64,000 nucleotides of DNA from Thalassia testudinum (lineage: Eukaryota > Streptophyta > Magnoliopsida > Alismatales > Hydrocharitaceae). The stretch covers positions 118,000,001 through 118,064,000 of the forward strand of contig JAZHRO010000013.1 of the NCBI GenBank assembly GCA_037157565.1, written 5' to 3'. Under the pieces are notes generated by a model. That model searched no databases and was not told where the DNA came from. It saw only the letters and a list, made by a program, of their open reading frames with translations. Made by a program: the position numbers and the translations under genes. Shown here one piece after another: positions 1 through 10,350 of this stretch; position 1 is the stretch's first letter; each line of letters begins with the position of its first letter.

Positions 1-881
1 CGGGTTATAGGGTTTCCCCCACCTGACCTTCCTTGTCACCACGGATTTGGTAAGCCAGAATGGATAACTTGACCTCTTAAGTCTACTAGTTTTAAGTCCT
101 AATTTGTGCCTTTAATTCCACTTGATTTAGAAGTTAATTTGACTCGTGACCTAATTTGGAGGTTGGTTGGCTCACAATGTAGACCAACTTCACCTAACCT
201 ACCCTAAAGATGGTAGAATGAAATCTAGGTCAAGACCCAGAAATCACCCTGAATGACTCTTAGTTTATTAGGTCCAAGATTTTAAGATTCGAGTGAATTT
301 AGAGCCTAATTTTTAGGATTTTCCTGATTATGTCTTTTCAAATAGGGGCTTGGGTAGCACACAAATGTGGGAGGGTTTATTTTCTTTTATGCAATCAAAT
401 GTGAATTAGCACTCTAGAAACCCTGATGTAGAAATCCTAATTGGCTCTATTCTGAATCCAATTTGATCTTTAAAATGTTCTTCTTGGACTTCAAACAAGA
501 AGTGAGCAGTCCAAGAAGATTAGAATTTAAGTGTAATCCCTACTAGGTACAGGAAATTAGGGTCGGAATCTCTAATAGAATCATCTTGACTTCAATCAGA
601 TATGAAATTTTTTCGTAAATAAGGAAAACTTGCCTTTTAGATGAAAAAATTACTATGAAACTAAGGCAAGTGATTCCTAATTGATTGTTTCCTTTTTTAT
701 CTTCCCAAGATTAGGAGATTGATTAGGGAAGAATAGAAATTACCTACCCCAGGAGTGGCTAATTTGCGTGGAAGATCTCCTTGTGAAGTACCTTGCAAAA
801 TAGCAAGAAAATAGATAGGGCAAGTTAGTGCTCAAATATATAATTAAATAAACAAGAGAATAGTGGTGAATTGCGTGTTGC
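1..881 (-). mobile_element. 5' leader of LTR element A (runs off the left edge)
   Basis: Read on the minus strand, this stretch follows the primer-binding site at 882-899 and is noncoding leader. It matches, in opposite orientation, the leader of element H at about 50573-51430; for example a GGTGGGGGAAACCC-like segment near position 10-30 also occurs near 51415. A and H are therefore two copies of one family. No open frame of note is present; gag or other coding sequence would lie outside the window. Confidence 0.75.
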
Positions 882-899
882 TCCTTGGCAACGGCACCA
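882..899 (-). other. Primer-binding site of element A (tRNA-Asp type)
   Basis: On the minus strand this reads TGGTGCCGTTGCCAAGGA. It resembles the complement of the 3' end of plant tRNA-Asp (recalled TGGCGCCGTTGCCGGGGA) and lies 3 nt from the LTR end at 903. Confidence 0.75.
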
Positions 900-902
900 A
901 AA

Positions 903-2082
903 TGTTTAAAGGAAATTCGTCATTGTTTAAGATATGCATTGTAGTATAGGACAAATGTGCTCAAACAAATACAATTTATAACTCGAATTTGAAGTCTAAG
1001 GTCAAACACAGGGAGCAAATAGGAATTCAAGTGCTAATCTCAATTAATATATATATGAGAACGAGAAAATAAGCCAAACAATGATATGTAATGAATAATA
1101 ACTACTCCAAATTGATCATCAATATATAACATGAGTATATGAAGAGTTTGACATAGCAAAAAGAAACCTAGAGCAAAAATAATGGTGATTTATATCATCA
1201 ATTATTTAGTATAGATACATATATATTAGCTAATCAATATTGCTACAGTAATCAGGATCACTTAGCCAATTTCCATTTCATGAAATAAACCAACAGTATT
1301 AATCTTAAAGGGGCTATCAGATGTCAATCCTATGCATCAGATGGCTTAAGTGAACACAAGCACAAGGCTTCTCAAAGCCTTTCTTCTTCTTTCTCTTTCT
1401 CCTTCAACCTTTCTCTTTCTTCCCTTTGCAGCACAAGAGAAACAACCCCTCAAATTTGGGAAAGTGTTAGCCACTCTATAGAGCAAAATCCCCCTTCCCC
1501 GCGCTCCCTCTCTTCTTTTTCCTCCTCTCCTCTTTCTCTCTCAGATGGTTGGGTAATCGAATCGCGTGCACCTAGGTCTAGTCTCACTAGGGGTGGTGAC
1601 GTGCGAGGAGTGCTTAGCATAGGCAGTCGGGTCGGCTGTGTCGGGTGAAGTGGGACCTCACCCTGTGGTTGGAGGTGATAAGCCTCAATCACAAAATCAA
1701 TTTAACCGCATCCATGTGCTTCTGTCTTTCCGAGGTGGGACTAATCCCCATCCCTTCTGCTCACACGCTGCTGTAGAGGTGCTTCTGCTCAATTGGGTGG
1801 CTGCAGCTAATGGAGGCCTTAATTGAAGACCTAGAGGTGAACCTAGAATACACCCGCACTGCCTGGAGCTGAAGCCTGGAGCAATTGTGGCTAAAACACG
1901 AAAAACGAGGCCTGAGGCAATGGTAGTGACGACGGTGAATTATGATGACCTGAAACATGAAATAAGGCTCACGGCTGCATTAAAATAATGCAAGATGATC
2001 GCCTGAGGATGGCGAGGGTGGTCATGGTGATTCCATGGTGAATTGGGGTGCGTGGTGGCTAGTGAAGGAGTGAGAAGGAGGT
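903..2082 (-). repeat. LTR of element A, U5-side part
   Basis: This is the 3' half of A's 5' LTR, with the LTR terminus at 903. The segment at 999-1016 (AGGTCAAACACAGGGAGC) is the inverse of the U5 motif at 57843-57860 in the H LTR. The LTR is interrupted at 2082 by element B and resumes at 15932. Short open frames here have no recognisable product. Confidence 0.75.
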
Positions 2083-2518
2083 TGATTATGCAGCAATCAT
2101 AGGTCTTAATTGACCTAAATTAGGCTAGGAATTAGCATAAGTTAGGGTAATTCATGCATGCATAAGCATTATCTGCATCTTTACTGCTTTCCTTTAGCTA
2201 TGCATAAAATAATGTTATAATGTGCTGATTAAGTGCATTATGTCAATTACAGGTAATAAGCTGGATCTGAAGTTGGATCAGGAATAATGGGTGTTGTAGC
2301 AGAGCTAGAGCAGAAGACTTAGATTAGATGTAGTAGATAATAATTTAAGGGAGTTAAGGTATGCTACTCTATTAAGTAGGAATACAGCAATAAAATGTGA
2401 AGAGCTTAGGTCCATCCTAGCCCTAGGATAGCCTAGAGACTTCCCCAAGCCTTAGCCACCCTTAGATTAGGTCACCGCACCCTGGGGAACCTTAAAACCC
2501 TAATTCCAACCTTTATTT

Positions 2519-2751
2519 GGACGTCCAGATGAATTATAGGACGTCTAGAACCGTTAGCCAACTCCTGCACACCTTAAACGAACTTCTGTAGTGTTATTAG
2601 ATGTCCAGACACTTGGTTAGATGTCCAATTTATGCAGAATACCCAAGACAGAACCTTGAATTCTTCCTGACTCTAATTGGATGTCCAGACAACAAGTCTG
2701 GACTTTTGATTTTTGAGTATATGACGTCTGATTCCATTTTTGGACGTCTGG
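2519..2751. repeat. Cluster of ACGTC/ATGTC motifs in U3 of element B
   Basis: About nine variants of GGACGTCC, AGATGTCC or GGACGTCTGG occur within 230 bp, for example at 2519-2526 and 2741-2750. The cluster is also in the 3' LTR at about 14199-14434. The same core recurs in the unrelated copia element I. Confidence 0.7.
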
Positions 2752-3255
2752 AACTGTTCTCTAGTTCCTGTTTTGAGATTCAAGCCTTGATCTTGGATCT
2801 CTAGCTTCGTAAACCTAATCCAACCTGATAGGATCCTAAATTAAGGTACCCTAACCCTTGTACACCACCTCTAGACCTCCCTAAGGACCTAATTAGGTCT
2901 TCACTAGATCCACTTGACTTAGATCATAGTCAATTACCATTACCTAAGTCAATGGGACTCGTAGGGTCCAATTGAGCTCATATCTCAACACACACAAGTC
3001 CAATTGGACTTAGTGAGAGTCCAATTGACCCAAGCCCAACCTAATTGAGTTATTTCACTCTCAATTAGGTTCACACTCATTCAATTAAACTTGGGTTAAG
3101 TTTAATTGCAATTCCACCTTAGCAATTAGGGTTTGCAACCCTAATATAAGGCCTACACCTACAAAAACTCCTTAGAACCTAACCTAGACCACTTAGCCAC
3201 CTAGGGCATGGCCACACACTCACACACACACACATTCAAGCACACACACCCATCT

Positions 3256-3459
3256 AGAGTTCTCTAGAACTCTCTTCAAGTGGCGCCACTCTTGGTTTCC
3301 AAATTTAGCAACCAAGAGTTATTCAATTCTTAGATCCACATTTTATGGATCTAAGAACTACTCTCTCTCTCACCATGGCCAGCCACTCATGGGACTCTCG
3401 CTAGAGAGTTCCACACTTCTCTGGAGAGACTCCCTTAGGTCTATAAAAAGACCTAAGGG
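3256..3459. other. Five successive inverted repeats around the B promoter
   Basis: Arms: 3256-3263/3266-3273 (AGAGTTCT/AGAACTCT); 3288-3297/3310-3319 (ACTCTTGGTT/AACCAAGAGT, 12-nt loop); 3327-3337/3347-3357 (TTCTTAGATCC/GGATCTAAGAA, 9-nt loop); 3391-3398/3405-3412 (one G.T pair here, perfect in the other LTR); 3432-3441/3450-3459 (CCCTTAGGTC/GACCTAAGGG) with the TATA box as its 8-nt loop. The set recurs in the 3' LTR at about 14942-15145. Confidence 0.85.
3441..3450 (+). promoter_or_regulatory. TATA box of element B LTR
   Basis: CTATAAAAAG lies in the loop of a 10-bp perfect inverted repeat. In the 3' LTR the same place (15127-15136) reads CTATGAAAAG, a mutated TATA box. Confidence 0.65.
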
Positions 3460-4247
3460 GTGGCCATTTGCATGCATCCCATTCTTGGCACTCATCCATC
3501 TAGGTTAGCTACATCTCCACTCCACTCTACCTCCACGAGGAGCACCACCATGGAAGCCACCATCTCCACACCAAGATGCTGGATCACATCTCCAACCTCT
3601 CTCCAAGGGTCGGCCTAAGCACCATTGGCTACCCCTCCTTCTCCTCTCAGTCACTTAAAGGCCATCGGAGCCCACCTCCGAATGCCCTTCTTTTCTGCTA
3701 GATTAGTAACTTAGCTCTTCATAGTTTTACTGCTTTCATTTACTGCTTAGTAGTATAGCTCTTATTCTCCCCCAATGATGCATGCAAAATCCCCCCATAG
3801 ATTCCTGTATGTGATCATTTTCTGTTAGCTACTTTTATGTTTTCAAGCTTTTGTTTACAAGCTTTCCTCTAAATTCCATGTTGCAAACACCTTCTTGAAT
3901 GGATGAATGAAAGAAATATTTTTTTATATATATATCTCTGTGTTGAAAATCACCATGAGCTTATTGATTGCAAAATATTTCGTGTGATTAAAGTTGCCTG
4001 CTTTTCATTATCATCTATTGCAGCTAAGCATGTCGTGTTTAAATACGTAATAACCATAAATCGCCATGCGACTGTAAACAAGTAGAGGGAAAAGATCGAT
4101 TTCAGATTTGAACAAATGCCTCCTAGAGACGAACGACTGAGACTCAAAGTCTCGTTATCTTTTTATAAATATTCTTGTTTGATCATATTGTGCACTATAC
4201 TAGGATGCATTTTCCTATCAAAACGCGCTCTACGACTGCCAAACAAA

Positions 4248-4265
4248 TGGCACCGTTGCCAGGGA
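4248..4265 (+). other. Primer-binding site of element B (tRNA-Asp type)
   Basis: TGGCACCGTTGCCAGGGA lies 2 nt after the 5' LTR end and resembles the complement of the tRNA-Asp 3' end with a few differences. Confidence 0.85.
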
Positions 4266-5621
4266 GGCAATGTTATTTTTTTCTTGATTTCAATCTTTTA
4301 AACTATCACTGACAAATCTTCCTGTACTTTGTTTTTGGATGTGCAGGACAACACGGGAAAAAAAATTGGATCTGCGCACACAACGAGCGTGGAAAAAGAT
4401 TTCCAGGTGCACATCATCTCCTCTTACTCTAGGTTTTCTTCTAAACCATAGGATTAGATTTGCTTCTAGAAATTTCTTTTGAATAAAAAATAGGAAAAAA
4501 ATTTATTCATTTTTGTGAAAAAGAAAAAAAAATAAAAAAAATTTCAAAAAAGAAATCTAGATTTGGTTTCTTTTTGAATCCTAGGTTAGCTTGAAAAAGC
4601 AAAAAAAAATAATTTTTGAAAATCATTTGAAAAAAAAAGAGAACATTTTGGTGGAGAGCTTGAATTTCAAACTCAAACACTTTTCAAAAGCTTCTCCACC
4701 ATTCTTTGATTTTCGGCCAAGGTTCAAAGTCTGTTTTAAAAATTCGATTGCCTAAAATCTAGTAAACAAAAAAATCTAGAATTCGAGCTAAACCTTCATT
4801 TTCAAACCATCTTTCAAACAATACCATTTTGTTGAAAGCATTCCAAGTATAAAATTTTTAAAAATTTGCGAAGTGCAAGCGGGTCAAACCGACCCAGATT
4901 CGAGATTTTTCAAATTTCAGAAAGTAATTCTTACCAATCTGTGAATCTTTTTTGACTAAAAATGGTGGGGTTTGAAAGTTGATCTCATTGGCTTTATTTT
5001 CCATATTTTTTCCAAATTTTTGAAAAACATTTGATACTATTTCAATTTGAAAAATCTACTAGGGTCAAAATTCCAAATCTAACCTCTTGACATTTAAAAA
5101 TCTCTAAAAATTTGGTTGAAATAGTAAACATTACAAAAAAATATTCTCTAAAAAGGTAATTGAAAAATAAATCTACTCTCCAAATTTCAATTTAATTGGA
5201 TTCCAATTTTGTTTAGAGAACTATTTTTATTCTTGTGGTCTGGTGGAGAAGAACAAAACAAAAGAATAAAAAAACCCTAGAATTGCATGAACCCTAGGTT
5301 ACGCCTTTAGGGTTACAATTTAGAGATCTTAACCTAGACTTAGTCAAATATAGTACTTAGCCTGTGAGCTTGGACATCTTGTGGGCCACTCACCAAAAAC
5401 CCCAACTGAAGAAAAACAGGCTAAAAATCAAGTCTAAAACACGAAGTAAACCCGAATTCATTGTCGTACTACTGGGTGCTTTCAACCTCTTGGTTGGGTT
5501 AGTCGAGAGGCGGGATTCACTTTCAGTTGGTTGTACGATGAATTTTCTTCAGGAATTAGAACTTAAAACGAAAAATTTGGTCATCTGATTCATAAGGACC
5601 ATCTGATTGACAGAGCCTTAG
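4266..5621 (+). other. A/T-rich noncoding leader of element B
   Basis: This is untranslated leader between the PBS and gag, rich in A runs and TTTGAAA-like words at about 4440-5260. I see no conserved frame; the small open frame at 5364-5588 has no recognisable features. Confidence 0.7.
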
Positions 5622-5724
5622 CCTTGTATGGCTTGGCTACACCACCCCAGGGGTTGGGTGGTGTATGCAAGGAAGGAGGTCACTTAGACCTCAATTGGTT
5701 GGACCTTGGGAGCCACTCCCAAGG
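5622..5724 (+). other. Two strong leader hairpins just upstream of gag
   Basis: Hairpin one has arms TACACCACCC (5638-5647) and GGGTGGTGTA (5656-5665) with an 8-nt loop, enclosed by CCTTG (5622-5626) and CAAGG (5668-5672). Hairpin two has arms CCTTGGGAG (5704-5712) and CTCCCAAGG (5716-5724) with loop CCA. They end 60 nt before the gag ATG, where retroelement packaging signals often lie; that role is inference. Confidence 0.7.
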
Positions 5725-5784
5725 AGGCAGGTCACCTCACCATGACCATCTTCTCCCCCCACTTCTTCTACTCCCATAGCCACA

Positions 5785-7642
5785 ATGGCTAATCCTGGAC
5801 CTGGACCTAGACCGGGTCAGGATATTGATAATCTGGACCCCAGTGGCTCGTCTGGAAGCCTGGGTGGTTGAATCTGAGGAGTGGCATTGGCAGAGCATGG
5901 ATCGCATTTTGATGGCACTTGACAGGATGCAGCATCCACTACGAGAACAACTACAGGATTTCTATGATCCAGCCGCACCAATCATTGCACCCTTAGTCAG
6001 GATTCCCGCAGGCAGAGATGCGTTTGAGCTCAAGCCTAACGTGATCGGTTTGATCAGCACTCACTTCTATGGAAACTCAAGAAAAGATTCGTTCCAGCAC
6101 TGAGAGGACCTGAGTCGACTCATAGAAACGATTCGACCCAGGAACATTGATCTTGGGATTGTTCTAATGAAGCTTTTCCCATTCTCTCAGAGGGACAAAG
6201 CTTCATACTGGTTCAAGACCATTGGGAAGCCAATTGGAACCTGGTTGGAATTGCGATGTGAATTCCGACAAAAGTTCTTCCCAATTGGTTGAACAAATGT
6301 GATGAGGCTCGCAATCACAACCTTCTCCCAAGGAGCTGAGGAGAAGTTGCATGAAGCCTAGGACCGATTTCACGACCTTCTCCGGAAATGCCCGCACCAT
6401 GGTATACGCAGATGGCACCTAGCTCAGATCTTTTACCATGGGCTGGATGACACACATTGGTATCTGGCCGATGCATCTAGTGGCGGGAATTTCCTCACAA
6501 AAGATGAGAACAACGCATTTGAGTTGTTTGAATCTTTGGTAGAGAACTCGATGGATGTCGCATCCATGAACCAGTTCTAGCGGCCTGGTCAGCAGCAAGT
6601 TGGTGTCCATGAGGCTCACACCGAGTCTACTCGAGCTGACATGGATATCATCATCAAGCAGCTGGATAGAATAAACTTGATTGAGAAAAAGATTGACCAG
6701 ATTAGTCAGGGTCAATCTGACATGAACTCTGTCGCTTCAAGACCCTCCTATGCATCCCAAGCCCCTCCTGCTCGAGTTAATCTACTCACTCGAGATGCAT
6801 CTTCTCCTTATTTACGAGATTTTGCATATCAGGATCCTGTAAACAATCCAGATCTGGCATCTTACAACCAGGGTTACGCACCACCTGCAGAATATAATAT
6901 GTATCCCCTTGACGGATATACGTCTCAGACATCTTCGGCCTACGAGGACGTTAGTGCTATTCAAGGATATGGGCGTAATAACCCGTATTCAGAGACGTAG
7001 AACCCTGGTTGGCGCCAGCATCTGAACTTCTCCTGGTCTGGTAACTCACAAAGACCACATCAAGATCCACACTACCAGACCAGGCAATATGGGAATGTGC
7101 AAAACACGTACCCTAGGCAGTAGCCATTCCCATCTTAGCAGCAGCAACCCCATTCTTTATACCAGCCACTGCACCAAGCTGCCAGTCACTCTCCAAAGCG
7201 AGCTGACCCTTTTGAGGCACTGAAAGAGCTGCAAGAATCGATGAGGAAATCTACACAAGATAGCTTACAGATAATGAAGGCAATGGTTGACCAGATATAG
7301 ACTATACAGAACATGTAAAACCAGCTGTTGTAGGAGCATAGGACTCAGGGAGCCTTGCCCTCCCAACCCATCCCGAATCCTCGATATGTGCAAGGCACCC
7401 CACTTAGGTTTCAGGCACCATAGGGACAAGCACACGCCATACTACAGGCGCCTCCTGCACCACCTGGTTATGCCCAAGGCTAGCCGCCTTTGCAGAACCC
7501 TGCATACTCTGCCCCTTCCGCTCCCCCACCACCTCATGGATAGGAAGTCGATGCAAATGTTGTCTCATTAAGGAGTGGAAGGAAGACATTCGACCCACCA
7601 CATAGGCAGGCGGGTCCTGATTTTTCTCACCCTTCGCCGTAG
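5785..7642 (+). pseudogene. gag: gag of element B (decayed)
   Basis: Gag forms the virus-like particle and packages element RNA. The likely start is the ATG at 5785 (MANPGPG...). That frame stops at about 5869, and gag continues in the frame of 5825 after a one-base shift. The capsid core (FELKPNVIGL, then an LFPFSQRDKASYWF-type stretch) matches the F gag on the minus strand at 27111-29000. A Gln/Pro/Tyr-rich tail runs from about 7000, followed by LRSGR near 7573, a motif typical of the gag-protease junction in Athila-like polyproteins. In-frame stops lie at 6101, 6290, 6359, 6578, 6998, 7121, 7136, 7298, 7316, 7331, 7421, 7481, 7541 and 7640, mostly TAG within the Gln-rich tail. No zinc knuckle was seen. 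Confidence 0.88.
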
Positions 7643-8356
7643 GTAGGTTCGACTCCTTCTTCATCTCAGGAGCCACTTACGGTAGATAAGGGTAAGAAAC
7701 TACTTGACCCTGAGATTCCCATCCCTTTTCCCGAGGCTCTGGTGTGGAATGTAGTACGGAAAAAGGACATGCGGAATTTTGAGGACCTGAAGTCAATGTT
7801 TAAGGAAGTACATATTCAGGTCCCCCTCCTTGAGGCAATTGATTACATTCCCACTGTAGCTAGGTTCTTCAAGGACTATTGTACCCCGAAGCGACAATAG
7901 AGAATTAGACGACAGGCGGTACTGTCAAAAGAGGCTAGCACCGTGATTCTAGCTGACTTGCCACCGAAAAAGAAAGACCCTGGTACCCCACTCATATCTT
8001 GCTTCTTGCAGGATTCTCCATTTGATCAGGCCCTTCTAGCTATGGGTTCGTCCATCAACCTAACTCCCACTGCCGTATTTGATCAATTTAGATTTGGGGA
8101 GTTAAAGCCCACCTCGATCACGATTCAGATGGCTAATAGATCAGTAAAAACACCGAGGGGGGTGGTTGAGAACATGATCATAAAAGTCTGTGGGTTCTGC
8201 TTTCCCACAGACTTTTTTGTTCTCGATATGGAAGTTCCTCCTAATCTCCGAGATGCACCAATTATTTTGGGTCGCCCATTTCTAGTGACAGCCCGAGCGA
8301 ACATTGATTGTGCATCCAGGTGTATGGAGATAGCCCTAGGTAATGAGCGACTTTGA
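7643..8356 (+). pseudogene. pr: Aspartic protease region of element B (catalytic Asp lost)
   Basis: The retroelement protease cuts Gag-Pol. It continues in the gag frame with one stop at 7898 (TAG) and another at 8354 (TGA). The segment ALLAMGSSINLTP (8030-8068) aligns to the family motif that normally reads A-L-x-D-L-G-A-S-I-N; the catalytic Asp is replaced by Ala (GCT at 8039-8041), a transversion. Downstream, IILGRPFLVTARANID (about 8260-8310) is the usual flap/helix region. The frame FPTDFFVLDME is well kept. Even ignoring the stops this copy should be inactive as a protease. Confidence 0.85.
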
Positions 8357-10350
8357 CTTGACATATTCAAGGCATCAAAGAATTTTGATTGTGATCGCAT
8401 AGAGGAGGATGGTGAAGACGAAGATTCAGCATACTGTGGTAATGTTGGGCTCCTTTGTGACAACCCAATGTCTCATTCGTTTGCACTATCAGGGTTCTTG
8501 GACCTCGATCCACATAGAATTGAGACCACTGCATTGCACATATCTCCCCGAGGATCTAAATGTTTAGGGTGTGCTTCTGACCACAGCACCCCTAAATCTA
8601 GCTATCCTGATCCGCACACTACTGAATCACCCTTATTGTTGTAGGAAGAAGTGACCTCAGCTAACAGGTTTCCCGTTAATGTAGTCACAACTAATTATTT
8701 CACAGGAAGTGAATCAGTGGGAATTCACGTGCATACGGATCAGTAGATTCCCACCCTCGAGTTTGCTCCTCCCACTCCCATTTCTGATTCTGACCCACCT
8801 GTGATTGAATTGAAGCCCTTACCTGACTCACTTAAGTATGTGTTCTTGGGCGAAAGTGAGACATACCCAGTCATTATTAATGCCCACTTAACCCAAGAAT
8901 AGGAGCATCAATTGATTTCTACGCTACAAGACCATAGGGCTGCTATAGGGTGGAGTATTGCTGATCTCCGCGGTATTCGCCCCTTGTATTGCACTCATCA
9001 CATTTACACGGATGAGGGGGTGAAATCTTCGAGACAACGTCAAAGACAGCTTAACCCGAATATGCTAGAGGTTGTTAAGAAGGAGATTATCAAATGGCTG
9101 GATGCAGGTATTGTATACCCAATCTCTGACAGCCAGTGGGTGAGTCCGATCTAGATAGTGCCCAAGAAAGTAGGACTCACCATTGTGAAAAACTATAAGG
9201 GCGAATCCATCTCAACCTGCACTATGACATCTTGGCGGGTTTGCATCGACTATAGGAGACTGAACATGGCTACCCAGAAGGATCACTTTCCCTTGCCTTT
9301 CATTGATCAGATTTTGGAATGGTTAGCCGGATGCAGTTTCTTTTGCTTTCTAGATGGGTACTCTGGGTATAATCAAGCAACGATTAGCCCAGAAGATCAA
9401 GACAAGACTACATTTAGATGCCCCTTTGGAACATTCGCTTTCAAGCAGATGCTCTTTGGCCTATACAACGCACCAGCAACATTTCAGCGTTGTATGATGG
9501 GGATCTTCTTTGACATGATCGGGGACTATGTGGAGGTATTCATGGATGACTTCTCCATTTTCGGAGATGATTTCGCATCTTGTCTTGATAACCTCACCAA
9601 GAACCTAAAATGATGTATTGAGGTAGACCAAGTACTATCCTAGGAGAAAAGCCATTTCATGGTGAGGGATGGCATAGTACTAGGACACAGGATCTCTAAA
9701 AATGGACTTGAGGTCGATCGAGCTAAATTGGAGATTATTTCCCACTTACCCCCACCTAGCTCGGTCAAGTAGATCAGATCATTCTTGGGTCACATCGACT
9801 TCTATTGGAGATTTATACGCGATTTCTCGAAAATTGCACAACCTTTGATGAATCTCCTTGTTGCTGATGTCCCATTTGAATTTGACACCTCGTGTCTCAG
9901 CGCCTTTGAGACTTTACGAAGGGCTATCTATGATTCCCTGATTCTCCAACCACCCGACTGGTTGCTTGATTTCGAGATGATGTGCGATGCTTCTGATTTT
10001 GTCGTCGATGCTGTTTTAGGCCAGTGTCAGAAAAAACAACCCTTTGTCATATACTATGCTAGCAAGACGCTGAATGAGGCTCAACGCAATTATACTGTCA
10101 CCAAAAAAGAGCTGCTAGCAGTAGTATTCGGGTTGGAGAAATTCAGATCTTACCTATTAGGGTCCAAAGTCATCATCTTCACTGACCAGTCTGCCCTCCG
10201 GCACTTGTTGGCAAAGAAGGATGCCAAACCACGACTCATTAGATGGATCCTTCTATTGCAAGAATTTGATATTGAAATCCATAACAAGGCTGAAAAGTAG
10301 AACGTTGTGGCAGATCACCTATCTAGATTGGACCTAAGCCACATTCCTTA
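8357..10350 (+). pseudogene. pol: Reverse transcriptase and RNase H of element B (decayed)
   Basis: RT copies element RNA to DNA and RNase H removes the RNA strand. The frame is the same as gag-protease. A weakly conserved linker (8357-8899, stops at 8642, 8744 and 8900) leads to the RT thumb-finger start. Visible motifs are RVCIDYRRLN (about 9238), FLDGYSGYNQ (about 9346) and the catalytic FMDD (9539-9550). RNase H follows with DASD (from 9986), [18 protein letters not shown] (about 10105) and [10 protein letters not shown] (about 10181), then ADHLSRL (10310-10330), typical of Ty3/gypsy. Stops are at 9152, 9611, 9641, 9770 and 10298. All catalytic acids examined are still encoded, so decay is mostly nonsense mutation. 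Confidence 0.92.

Larger units (their letters stand above)
2083..4245 (+). repeat. 5' LTR of element B
   Basis: The LTR is 2163 bp with TG...CA ends. It holds a cluster of ACGTC-type motifs (2519-2751), a CA microsatellite (about 3219-3250), five inverted repeats (3256-3459), a TATA box (3441-3450), and a U5 motif GCCTCCTAGAGACGAACGAC at 4118-4137, about 108 bp from the 3' end. The 3' LTR at 13743-15931 is its pair. Confidence 0.93.

Noticed and set aside
1450..1958. Small frames in LTR A on both strands
   Set aside because: They are within LTR sequence, short, overlapping on opposite strands and without homologous frames in LTR H.
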